Source: Polyangiaceae bacterium (GTDB lineage Bacteria > Myxococcota_A > Polyangia > Polyangiales > Polyangiaceae). Taken from it: DNA of 64,000 bases. Position numbers and translations under genes: made by a program. Shown in pieces: positions 33,026-41,089 of the stretch (the stretch's first letter is position 1; each line of letters starts with the position of its first letter). Where the stretch lies: the NCBI GenBank assembly GCA_020633235.1, contig JACKEA010000006.1, forward strand, positions 496,001 through 560,000, in the 5' to 3' direction. Below the pieces are notes generated by a model. That model did not search any database. It saw nothing but the letters and a program-made list of their open reading frames with translations, and was not told the DNA's origin.

Positions 33026-35187
33026 CAGAACGCCTCCCCGATGGCGATATGCACCGCGATGGGAGCACCGAACAGGGTGGGCGGGACGCCCTCGCCGCTG
33101 TCGTCCCCCAGAGTCTGCAGCCCGGGAACGCGATACCCGAGGTCGAGGCGCACCGGACCTACCGGCGTGCCGTAGCGCGCGCCCACGCCGCACGACAAAT
33201 GCGGTCGATCGAAGCGGAACGTCAGCTCGGTGGGCGCCACGTCGCTGCTGTCGCAGAAGACGGCGCCGGAGAGCGGATCGCTGATGTCGTAGCGGAGCCC
33301 GATGGACGCCTCCCAGCGGGTGAGACCACCGAGGGGCAGGGCGCAGCGCGCGCTGTCGTAGTCCGGCGATTGGGGATCGCAGCTAGTGGTCAGCTGCTGC
33401 GCCGCCAGATCCGGGCGAAAGAACGGAATCACGCCATGGGGCCCGACTCCGTGAAGGCCATAGCCGCGGTTCGAGCTGGGTCCTCCGGAGAACAGTGCGC
33501 GGAAAAAAGCGATTTGAACGTCGCGCGCCCAGGCATCACGACTCACGCCCGGTGGTGGGCGTCGATTCTTGGCGTTGGACTCGATGCTGTCGCCGTAGTT
33601 GCGCGGGAACACGAAGCCCGTCGCAGCGCGCATCGCCAACGTCAGATCGCGACCCAGCGGAACGTAGAAGCGCGCCTCGGGCTCGAGCTTCACGTCCTGG
33701 GCGTCGCCGCCGAAGGGCCCGCCGGCCACTTGCACTTCTCCGGCGAGGAACACGCCTTGGTGCGGCTCCACGTCGTCGTCACGAAAGTCCAGAGTACCGA
33801 ACAGGCTGCCGTAGGAGATGAACAGCGGATCGAGGGCGCTATCCAGCTGCCCGGCGTAGGCGAACGGCGTGTTGTATTCGACGTTGTAGCTGGGCCGCGC
33901 GTAGAAGCGCCAGAACTTGCGGTCGACGCCGACGGTGCCCTTCGCCTCGCGGTAGCCCAAGATGGGCGCCTTGGAATCCACCTCCGTGGAGAGCAGCACC
34001 GGGTAGATGTTGTACTCGCCGCGGACGAAGCCGTTGGTGCGCCCCTCGATGAACCCGGGTTGTCGGAGCTCGCTGTGGAGTTTGGCTTCCGGAAGGTAGT
34101 GCGTGGGCGGCTGCAGCGATGGAAAGCGCGTGGGGTAGAACACCAGCCCGGGGCGCAGCTCGACGCTGAAATGGCGCAGACCGCCGAACAGGTTCTTGTG
34201 CTCCCAGCCGGCGATCAGATGCACGTCGGCGCGGGTGACGTCCAGCTGGGCGCCCACGCCGAGCTTCACGGCGTGCAGAGTGCTCGGCTGCACCTGCACG
34301 TGCAGCGGCACCACACGCTCCGGATTCGGACCCTCGCCCAGCTTGGATTGGATCTCGACGGAGCTGAACACGCCGAGATCCAGCGCCGCTTGTTGCGCAT
34401 CCTCTATCTCGGCCGTGGAGTAGCGGTCGCCCGGGGTCAGCAACAGGGCATTCCGGAGCTTGCTCTCCGGCAAGTCTTCGAGGCCGGAGACGCTGATCTG
34501 GCCGTAGTGGGCCACCGGCCCCGGCTCCACGTCGAAACGAACGAAGGCACGGTCGCTCGGCAGGTCGACCTGCGCCGTGCGCTTCACTTTCGCCCAGGCG
34601 TAGCCGTTATCCGTCAGGGCGCGCCGCAGCGCGTCCTCGGCTTCCGAGAAGCTGTCCTCCTCGAAGCGTGCGCCCTTCTCGAGCCGTAGATCCACCGCTT
34701 CCCGGGCCAACGTCGCCGTGTCGTCGTCCACGCCGTCGAGACCTTGGATCGCGATCTTCGCGATCGACGTGGGCGGACCTTCCAGCACCTGCACCTCGAC
34801 GCGGACGTGGTGCGGATCCACGTAGTAGACGCGCCCCGCCCGGGCGCGCGCCTTGTAGAAGCCACGCGCGCGGTAGTAGCGCTCCACGCGCGCCAGATCG
34901 CGTTGCAGCACGTAGAGGTCGAATACCTCGTAGTCGAACACCACTCCGCGGAAGAGCCCGAGGAACTTCGGGCTAGAGCGCGTGGCCATCTTCTCCTCGA
35001 TGTCTCCGCCCGACACCGTGTCGTTTCCCTCGACGTCCACGGCGTCGATGGCCGCGCGCCCGTGTGGCAACTTGGCACACGCAAGCATCATCAGCGCCCC
35101 ACAGCACACGATGATTTCCGGTATTCGTCGGCAAAAGCTCCACACTCGGGGCGTGGATGTGCAAGGGCCGGACCGCGCGTCGTGCAT
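33025..35187 (-). CDS. tamA: TamA/BamA-like Omp85 outer-membrane assembly protein
   Basis: 720 residues if ATG 35187 is used. POTRA repeats fill the N-terminal 300 residues ('YRARGFYKARARAG', 'YAWAKVKRTAQVDLPS', 'VSGLEDLPESKLRNALLLTP'). The C-terminal barrel has Omp85 signatures such as 'GGPSSNRGYGLHGVGP' and ends 'GAPIAVHIAIGEAF'. Members fold beta-barrels in the outer membrane with TamB. The start is uncertain: ATG 35187 overlaps the divergent 35186 ATG, and GTG 35145 would give a short signal ending 'GALMMLAC', that is, a lipid-anchored Omp85. The gene is followed directly by tamB. Confidence 0.9.
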   Translation of the reverse strand: MHDARSGPCTSTPRVWSFCRRIPEIIVCCGALMMLACAKLPHGRAAIDAVDVEGNDTVSGGDIEEKMATRSSPKFLGLFRGVVFDYEVFDLYVLQRDLARVERYYRARGFYKARARAGRVYYVDPHHVRVEVQVLEGPPTSIAKIAIQGLDGVDDDTATLAREAVDLRLEKGARFEEDSFSEAEDALRRALTDNGYAWAKVKRTAQVDLPSDRAFVRFDVEPGPVAHYGQISVSGLEDLPESKLRNALLLTPGDRYSTAEIEDAQQAALDLGVFSSVEIQSKLGEGPNPERVVPLHVQVQPSTLHAVKLGVGAQLDVTRADVHLIAGWEHKNLFGGLRHFSVELRPGLVFYPTRFPSLQPPTHYLPEAKLHSELRQPGFIEGRTNGFVRGEYNIYPVLLSTEVDSKAPILGYREAKGTVGVDRKFWRFYARPSYNVEYNTPFAYAGQLDSALDPLFISYGSLFGTLDFRDDDVEPHQGVFLAGEVQVAGGPFGGDAQDVKLEPEARFYVPLGRDLTLAMRAATGFVFPRNYGDSIESNAKNRRPPPGVSRDAWARDVQIAFFRALFSGGPSSNRGYGLHGVGPHGVIPFFRPDLAAQQLTTSCDPQSPDYDSARCALPLGGLTRWEASIGLRYDISDPLSGAVFCDSSDVAPTELTFRFDRPHLSCGVGARYGTPVGPVRLDLGYRVPGLQTLGDDSGEGVPPTLFGAPIAVHIAIGEAF

Positions 35188-35629
35188 GCGCTTTGCATGT
35201 TCGCTCCGCGTGCTGAACCGTGTGCTTGCGCTGGCCGTGACGCTCGCGCTCTCGTCGTGTGGTGGCGCTTTGCCCCAGCCCAACGCAAAAGCGCCTCCCG
35301 ACGAGAGCTTCGAGGTCGTGCCCTATCCGCCACCATCCGCGCTGGTGGAGATCGTTCCGCCAGCGCCGCGCTCGGATGCCGTGTGGGTCAACGGCTACTG
35401 GTCTTGGGGCGGACGTTTCTACGTGTGGGAGCGCGGCGGCTGGGTGCTACCGCCCGTCGGAACCTACGTCTGCCCCTGGTCTGCACGCTACGAGGACGAC
35501 GGGACTCTGCTGTACGCGAAGACCACGTGGCACGCGGCCAACGGTCGCGTCATCGACGCACCGCCCTTCTTGCTTCCGGCGGCAACGCCGCCAACGGAAG
35601 AAACGCCGGAGCCCGCGACGGTTCCCTGA
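35186..35629 (+). CDS. YXWGXW-type small lipoprotein
   Basis: 147 residues from ATG 35186 (GTG 35209 is an alternative). The signal 'LNRVLALAVTLALSSCGG' has lipobox 'ALSSC'. The mature protein carries 'VWVNGYWSWGGRFYVWERGG' and 'GYWSW', the aromatic repeat of YXWGXW-type lipoproteins, plus a Pro-rich N- and C-terminal region. Such proteins are small outer-membrane or periplasmic proteins of unknown role. It diverges from the tamA-like gene, whose start overlaps it, so the two may share a promoter region. Confidence 0.8.
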   Translation: MRFACSLRVLNRVLALAVTLALSSCGGALPQPNAKAPPDESFEVVPYPPPSALVEIVPPAPRSDAVWVNGYWSWGGRFYVWERGGWVLPPVGTYVCPWSARYEDDGTLLYAKTTWHAANGRVIDAPPFLLPAATPPTEETPEPATVP

Positions 35630-35749
35630 GTGGCGAGGCACAGCGACCCGCTGGGCGATCTGCCCCAGGGTGTTCACCACTTTTCCCCGGTTTCGCTCCG
35701 GCACGGCCATTGCTCGAGAGCTTCGCCGAACGCTTTCAGGGAGAAACAC

Positions 35750-36274
35750 ATGAGCAAAGAAATCGACGTAGTTGGTGGATTCAAAACGACACAGGGCGCA
35801 ACCAACGCCGCCGATCGCCTGGTCGCCGAAGGATTCGATCGTGACGCCATCAGCATCGTGCTCGCTGAACAGGCACGCCAGGAGTTCGTCACCGTGAAGG
35901 ACGGCAACAAGGGGCTCGAAGGTGCCGCTGCCGGCGGTGCCGCCGGTGGTGTTGCCGGAGCCGTGTTCGCAGGTCTGGCAGCCGCGGCCACGGTCATCGT
36001 GCCGGGTCTCGGTCTGGCGGTGGCCGGTCCTCTCGTCGCTGCCTTCGCGGGCGGCGGTGCCGGCGCCACGGCGGGCGGCATCATTGGTGGCCTCGTGGGG
36101 CTCGGCATGCGCGAGCACGAGGCCAAGCTGTACGAGAAGACGCTGAAGGAGGGCGGCGTGCTGGTTGCCGTTCGCGTTTCCTCCACGGAGCGCGCCAAGC
36201 GCGCGCAGGAGGTGTTGTCGGAAGTTGGCGCCCTCAGGACCGAGATGGAATCGGGCCACGCCATCCACGCCTGA
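35750..36274 (+). CDS. General stress protein 17M-like/YflT-type protein with glycine-zipper membrane region
   Basis: 174 residues from ATG 35750 with GGGAGAA just upstream. Residues about 5-45 ('VVGGFKTTQGATNAADRLVA') resemble the YflT/general stress protein 17M domain. Residues about 55-110 are Gly/Ala-rich zipper segments ('GAAAGGAAGGVAGAVFAGLA') that may insert in a membrane. The C-terminal part is 'LVAVRVSSTERAKRAQEVLS'. Proteins of this type are induced by stress in bacilli, but the role in this lineage is unknown. It ends just before the complete palindromic element at 36284. Confidence 0.75.
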   Translation: MSKEIDVVGGFKTTQGATNAADRLVAEGFDRDAISIVLAEQARQEFVTVKDGNKGLEGAAAGGAAGGVAGAVFAGLAAAATVIVPGLGLAVAGPLVAAFAGGGAGATAGGIIGGLVGLGMREHEAKLYEKTLKEGGVLVAVRVSSTERAKRAQEVLSEVGALRTEMESGHAIHA

Positions 36275-36283
36275 GATCCGTTT

Positions 36284-36345
36284 GATTTTGTCGGTGCGGC
36301 GCGAGCCCCGTCCCGGACGGGCGTCGCGCCGCACCAACATCAATC
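36284..36345. repeat. Dispersed palindromic element, copy 6 (full-length)
   Basis: GGTGCGGCGCGA (36293-36304) is perfectly mirrored by TCGCGCCGCACC (36324-36335), and the centre contains CCCGTC...GACGGG. It lies between the convergent stress-protein and CPBP genes and could act as a bidirectional terminator, but no T-tract borders it. Confidence 0.8.
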
Positions 36346-36358
36346 GGAAAGGCAGCCC

Positions 36359-37066
36359 TCAGCGCCCCAGCATGTAGCTGTGCGCTAGGTACGCCGTCAG
36401 CAAGTTGGATAGCGCGTGGAACACCATGCCGGCACCGATGCCGCGCGTGCGCACGCGCAGCCAACCGAAGACCAACGCGGGAAAGAACACCGCCAGGCGA
36501 TTGGGGTGCACCTCGGTGGCGATGTGACCGAGGGCGAACAGCGCGCTGGCGATCAAGATGCCCGGCCCGAGCTCGGCACCGAGCACGCGCACCCGACCGC
36601 GAAAGGCATCGTCGAAGGACGTCTGCAGGTAGCCGCGATAGAACGCTTCTTCCGGAAGCGCGATGACGAGCAGCTGACCGAGCACGTCTTGTGAGAACGA
36701 CGGCGGCGGTGCGGGGTGAAACGCCTGATGCGGATGCCACCAGTACAGCCAGCCGAGCCAGAACGGCGGAAAGACGATGAGCGCCATGCCCGCGCCCCAG
36801 GCGAGCGCGCGGGCGCCGTCGGTCAACAGGCGCCGCAACGACAATGGCTCGGGCTCCAGCAAGCCGCCGAGGGCGAGGCCGTAGTGGGCGGGTGGATCGG
36901 GAGCGCGTTGGCGCAGCGCGACGGCGTAGGTCACGGCGAGGAACGCGAGCCCCACGCCGGTGGCGGCATACGCATCCGGCAGTCCATAGGAAAGCGCGGT
37001 CACGAGCGCCGTGGTCAGCGTCGCCACGAGCAGCGGAACTTTCCAGCTGCGGCGCGCGTCACTCAC
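36359..37066 (-). CDS. CPBP-family intramembrane glutamic protease
   Basis: 235 residues from GTG 37066, which has a strong ribosome-binding site (GGGAGGG about 8 bp upstream). About seven hydrophobic segments are seen. The catalytic motif 'LPEEAFYRGYLQ' (EExxxR) is near residue 140, followed by 'ALFALGHIATEVHPN' and 'HALSNLL' with conserved His residues, as in the Rce1/CPBP family. Some myxobacterial members (MrtC type) are proposed to process MYXO-CTERM proteins, but no such substrate was found in this window. It diverges from the HEAT-repeat gene across a 161-bp gap that holds the inverted repeat at 37088. Confidence 0.87.
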   Translation of the reverse strand: MSDARRSWKVPLLVATLTTALVTALSYGLPDAYAATGVGLAFLAVTYAVALRQRAPDPPAHYGLALGGLLEPEPLSLRRLLTDGARALAWGAGMALIVFPPFWLGWLYWWHPHQAFHPAPPPSFSQDVLGQLLVIALPEEAFYRGYLQTSFDDAFRGRVRVLGAELGPGILIASALFALGHIATEVHPNRLAVFFPALVFGWLRVRTRGIGAGMVFHALSNLLTAYLAHSYMLGR

Positions 37067-37087
37067 GCGAGGCCCTCCCCTCGGTGA

Positions 37088-37105
37088 ACATACTGGCAGG
37101 TATGT
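37088..37105. promoter_or_regulatory. Inverted repeat in divergent intergenic region
   Basis: ACATAC (37088-37093) and GTATGT (37100-37105) form a perfect dyad with a 6-bp spacer, located between the CPBP and HEAT-repeat start codons. It is the sort of site bound by dimeric repressors, but none is encoded next to it. Confidence 0.35.
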
Positions 37106-37227
37106 GAACGAATTCGCTGCGGTGGCTCCCCGTCGGTAGCGTCCTGGGATAAGGTCCGGACCGCTCAATTCGGGGGTGCGTGGGGCAAACGAATGGCCCG
37201 CACCTCACGAGCGATCTCGGAGGAACT

Positions 37228-39738
37228 ATGGTCGACGCGCAACTCGACATTGGCGACGGGAACTTCAAAAAAGGCCGCTTCAACCCGTTCGTGATTCTCA
37301 TCGGCTTCGTCGCCGTCGTGGGGCTCGCCGTCTTCTTGTTCATCGGCCTGAAGCAGGACGCCGAGAAGCTTACGGTAGAGCAAGCCGAGGAGCAGAAGAA
37401 AGCGCTCTTCGTTCTACCCAAAGACGAGCAGATCCCGAAGTGGCGGGAGTGGGCAAAGACGGATCGGAGCGACGAGCTCCGCGCCGAAGCGCTGAAGCAG
37501 CTGGCGTGGGCCAAGGACCCCGAGGGCGTGGACCTGGCCATCGCTGCGCTGAAGAGCGAGTCGGAGCCCGTGCAGGCCATGGCGGCCACGGCCCTCGCGG
37601 AATACGGCAAGCCCCTCGCGGACAAGGCGCGGGGGCCGCTGCTGGAGGCGCTCAAGAAGGCGGGCCCGGGTTGCAAACCGCAAATGGCGTGGGCGCTGGT
37701 GGTGCTGGGCGAGGCGCAGGCCTTCGATCAGATCATGGAGCTGTATCGCGCCGGACACCTGTCCAAGGTGCAACGCCTGGGGGGTGGCGTCGCGTTCGAC
37801 CCGGAAAAGATCGTCAATCTGGTGAGCTTGGACAAGCTCGCCACCCTCGCCGACGACAAGAGCCCGGCGGTGCGGCAGCTGGTGGCCACGGTGCTGAGCC
37901 GCAACGCCGAGCCCAAGTGGACCGACGCGCTGATCAAGCTGGTTCAGGACAACGACGGCGAGATCGCGCGGCAAGCCGCGCCCGGCCTGGGCAAGATCGG
38001 GGACGAGCGCGCTCGCGAGCCGCTGCTCAAGGCGCTCAAGGGCGCCGACAAGGACAGCCGGGTCAAGTACCTGGAGGCGCTGCGCGACGGTATCGGCACT
38101 CAGGGTCTGGTGCTCGCCCTCGATAGCGTGAGCGACGAGGTCGAAAAGGGCTGGTTCCAGACCAAGCAGATCTTCGACATGATCCACCTGCTGGCGGATC
38201 CGCGTGGCGGGGACTCCCTCGAGAAGTACATCGAGACCAAGCCCCACATCCACTGGCAGACGGAAGCTGCCATCGCCATGGCGGAGGTGGGAGACGTACG
38301 GGCGGCGCCGACCCTGGCTAAGCGCCTGCGCATGGACCCGCTCAAGATCTACAGCGACCAATACGACCACGAGCAGCTCCTCAAGCGCGACGACAACGAA
38401 CGCGTGGTGAGCGCCCGCATGCTCGCGGATCTGGCGATCCTTCATCCCGACAAGCGCGACAAGCTCCGCGAGGACGCCGAGGACGCGGTCATCTTCTGGA
38501 TCCACGAGCTGCCCTCGCCCCATGCCAACGGCCTGCGCGCCCTGGCCGCGATGGGCTCCGAGAAGGACATCGACGCCCTGCGAAAGTGGGCGAATCCGGA
38601 CGCGCCGTTGCCCAAGGAGGGGCAGCAGCCGCCGTTCCCGGAGGAATGGGTCATCGCCCAGAGCGCCATGCGCTACGTGGGCTGGCTGAAGGACGAGCCG
38701 TCCTGGAAGGTGCTGGACAAGTCCCTCACGCGTCGTCCCGCAGATCTGGACGTGACCATGGACGGCCTGATGCAGGGCGGCGTCGCGATCTTGGGCATGG
38801 CCCTGCGCGCCATCGGCGTGGGCGCGGCCCACGGCTTCTCCGAGTGGGGTGACGAGAAGGCCTTCAAGCCCCTGCTCGAGTACGTGGAAGAGCCGAAGAA
38901 CAACGAGCAGAGCCGGATGGAAGCCTGCGGCGCGATGGCGTGGGTCGCCAACAACGACGACATGCTCACCGTCGCCAAGAAGATCCAAGAGTATGACAAG
39001 GCCGACAAGGCCGACTCGTTCCGTCGTGCCTGCCTGCTGGAGACGCTCATCACGCGGCCCATTCCGGGAACTTCCGCGGCCATGATGGAGCTGCTCAAGC
39101 CCGAGGCGGCCATCGCCACGCGGCACCAGGCGGCGCGCGCCATCGGCAAGGCGGGTTTCGACAAGGAGACCGAAAACAAGCTGTTCGAGCTGATGGGGAC
39201 CGAGACCCTGATGAACGACGCAGCGCTCGCTCTGATCTTGGGTGGAACCCCGGATGTCGCGGCGCGAGCCGTGGCCATGTACGCCGACAAGCACAAGACA
39301 GCTCTCGAGGAGCTCGGTGACCTCTGGTACCGGAGCTTCGGCTACTGGTCCAACGAGGACCTGGAGAAGGGGCGCATCTTCCGCTGGGTGGACAACGCCG
39401 TCGCCATCTCCCACGTGGAGATCAAGCAGACACCGCAGGAGTGGGCGCCGGTGCTGCTGATGAAGCAGTTCGACAACCTGCAGTTCGACAACGGCCCGCA
39501 CTCCTTCACGCGCGTCGTGCTGCGCTACCGTTTGTGGCAGATGGCACAGGACGAGAGCAAGCCGGAGCTCATGACCGGGGCCATTCGCAGCCTCAAGTTC
39601 ATGAAGGAGCAGGGCGTGCTCTTGGCGCTGCGGGATGGCAAGGGCAAGAGCGGCGAGCTGGCCAAGCAGGCCTACTTCGAGCTCATGAACCCCAAGGTCA
39701 TCACCGGCGTGAAGGTTCCCGAGGAAGACAAGAAGTGA
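37228..39738 (+). CDS. Membrane-anchored HEAT-repeat protein
   Basis: 836 residues from ATG 37228, which has GGAGG 7 bp upstream. One transmembrane helix (residues about 17-42, 'FVILIGFVAVVGLAVFLFI') precedes HEAT repeats with patterns such as 'LRAEALKQLAWAKDPEGVDL', 'AMAATALAEYGKPLADKA' and 'RHQAARAIGKAGFDKETEN'. Such solenoids are scaffolds for protein contacts. No enzymatic motif is present. Its stop overlaps the next lipoprotein start by GTGA, which suggests the two products act together, perhaps across the inner membrane and in the periplasm. Confidence 0.85.
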   Translation: MVDAQLDIGDGNFKKGRFNPFVILIGFVAVVGLAVFLFIGLKQDAEKLTVEQAEEQKKALFVLPKDEQIPKWREWAKTDRSDELRAEALKQLAWAKDPEGVDLAIAALKSESEPVQAMAATALAEYGKPLADKARGPLLEALKKAGPGCKPQMAWALVVLGEAQAFDQIMELYRAGHLSKVQRLGGGVAFDPEKIVNLVSLDKLATLADDKSPAVRQLVATVLSRNAEPKWTDALIKLVQDNDGEIARQAAPGLGKIGDERAREPLLKALKGADKDSRVKYLEALRDGIGTQGLVLALDSVSDEVEKGWFQTKQIFDMIHLLADPRGGDSLEKYIETKPHIHWQTEAAIAMAEVGDVRAAPTLAKRLRMDPLKIYSDQYDHEQLLKRDDNERVVSARMLADLAILHPDKRDKLREDAEDAVIFWIHELPSPHANGLRALAAMGSEKDIDALRKWANPDAPLPKEGQQPPFPEEWVIAQSAMRYVGWLKDEPSWKVLDKSLTRRPADLDVTMDGLMQGGVAILGMALRAIGVGAAHGFSEWGDEKAFKPLLEYVEEPKNNEQSRMEACGAMAWVANNDDMLTVAKKIQEYDKADKADSFRRACLLETLITRPIPGTSAAMMELLKPEAAIATRHQAARAIGKAGFDKETENKLFELMGTETLMNDAALALILGGTPDVAARAVAMYADKHKTALEELGDLWYRSFGYWSNEDLEKGRIFRWVDNAVAISHVEIKQTPQEWAPVLLMKQFDNLQFDNGPHSFTRVVLRYRLWQMAQDESKPELMTGAIRSLKFMKEQGVLLALRDGKGKSGELAKQAYFELMNPKVITGVKVPEEDKK

Positions 39739-40337
39739 AGTCGCGGTCGGCGTGGGCTCCGGCACTTTGGGTCGGAGCCGGCGTCGCGGTCATCCTGTCG
39801 AGCTGCGCCGGTGGGCATCCCAATGGATCCGAGGGCGGCCTGCGGGTGCTGCGCCTCAGGGCGACCCCCGGCGCTGTGATTCAGGAGGCGTGTACGCCCT
39901 CCGGCCCGGAGCAGTGCTTCAACGCACGCGACGACAACTGCAACGGCATCATCGACGAAGGCTGCGGGGTGAACACTGGCTTGGTGCAGTTCGCGGCGGC
40001 CTGGGACGAGCCCAACGCGGACGTGGACCTGCAGGTCACGGATCCGGCTGGAGAGCTCGTGGAGGTGGGACGCGCTACTCAGAGCGGTCTGGTGAAGGAT
40101 CGAGACTGCCCGGGCAAGCGCAAGGAATGCCATGGTCAGAACATGGAGAACGTGTATTTGGAGGACGGGGATCCGCCTCGCGGCAGCTATCGACTGCGCC
40201 TCCGGCTGGAGAGCCTCGGCGGTGAGAACCCTCCCATCCACGTGACCGTGGGGGCCCGCGTGGGGCCGAAGACCTACTCCCTCGAGCTCACCCTCGATCG
40301 CGTCGGCGCCGAGCGCGAGGTCGTGCTCGAGCTCTGA
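39735..40337 (+). CDS. Lipoprotein with MopE-like Cys/Asp motif and DUF2135-like domain
   Basis: 200 residues from GTG 39735, overlapping the HEAT gene. The signal ends with lipobox 'ILSSC'. Residues about 60-80 contain 'CFNARDDNCNGIIDEGCG', the Cys/Asp-rich metal-binding motif common in myxobacterial surface proteins. The C-terminal domain 'VQFAAAWDEPNADVDLQVTD' through 'SLELTL' resembles DUF2135/YfaP-like domains that sense or bind calcium or glycans. The translational overlap suggests a complex with the HEAT-repeat protein. Confidence 0.75.
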   Translation: MKSRSAWAPALWVGAGVAVILSSCAGGHPNGSEGGLRVLRLRATPGAVIQEACTPSGPEQCFNARDDNCNGIIDEGCGVNTGLVQFAAAWDEPNADVDLQVTDPAGELVEVGRATQSGLVKDRDCPGKRKECHGQNMENVYLEDGDPPRGSYRLRLRLESLGGENPPIHVTVGARVGPKTYSLELTLDRVGAEREVVLEL

Positions 40338-40406
40338 CAATTCCGAAGCGCCAGGGGGATTTCTCCTTTTGAGCTTCGAGGCTCCGGCGTTATCCTAGAA
40401 AGTTGG

Positions 40407-40973
40407 GTGTCCAGAGTCCAACTTGGTCGTGTGACGGGGGCCGTCGACGTGCCGCGCGGCCCCGACGTGAAGCATCGCGTGCGGGTGCTGGCGGAATGGC
40501 TGGACGAAGGTGCGGAAATCGAGCTGGAGCTGCCCCGCAACCTCAAATGCGCGGCGTGCGACGGCGGCGGGTGTGATCGCTGCGAGCGTTCCGGGGCCAT
40601 CAGCATTCGAGGGCGGAAAGAGCTCGGGGAGCTGGTGCGGATCACCCTTCCCGCTCGCGGTGCGGACATGGAGCAGACGGCAAGCGGCCGCGCCATCGTG
40701 GTTCGCATCCCCGAGCGCGGGGGTATGGCCGATGATCCTCGGCTGCCCCGCGGTCTGCTCCTGCTTCAGGTCGTCCCCGCAGACCAGGCAGACCCGGGCG
40801 TGGTGCGGGTGGAGACGCGCATCGAGCCGGCGGCGGTGCAGAAGCTGCCCAGCGAGCATCCACCGACGATCCAGGCCCCGGCGCGCCGGTCGCGCCTCCT
40901 GCTGTGGCTGACCATCGCCGTCATCTTGTGGATATCGTTCCTCATTTGGCTGCGCCTCAGCGGTCGCGGTTGA
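40407..40973 (+). CDS. Membrane-anchored protein with a DnaJ C-terminal-like and zinc-finger region
   Basis: 188 residues from GTG 40407. Residues about 50-65 contain 'CAACDGGGCDRCERSG', a CxxC...CxxC zinc finger like half of the DnaJ Cys-rich module. Residues about 95-130 read 'VVRIPERGGMADDPRLPRG' then 'LLLLQV', which resembles the DnaJ C-terminal peptide-binding fold ('vrIpG.G...g..pGDL'). A hydrophobic helix near residues 160-182 would anchor it. No J domain (HPD) is present, so it may bind clients without stimulating Hsp70. This reading is inferred from motif similarity only. Confidence 0.7.
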   Translation: MSRVQLGRVTGAVDVPRGPDVKHRVRVLAEWLDEGAEIELELPRNLKCAACDGGGCDRCERSGAISIRGRKELGELVRITLPARGADMEQTASGRAIVVRIPERGGMADDPRLPRGLLLLQVVPADQADPGVVRVETRIEPAAVQKLPSEHPPTIQAPARRSRLLLWLTIAVILWISFLIWLRLSGRG

Positions 40974-41089
40974 ATCCCTGGCGCTGTTTTCGGACCCTGG
41001 TACATGACTGACGTCGCGTGACCTTTGGCCCAACGTTCGGCCTTGGTTGACGCGCAGCAGCATGAGCCCCTAAAGGTTCTGAAGAAGCC

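Noticed and set aside
37414..39765. A 783-residue minus-strand open frame opposite the HEAT-repeat gene
   Set aside because: It mirrors the coding frame of the HEAT gene and has no recognisable domain or ribosome-binding site.
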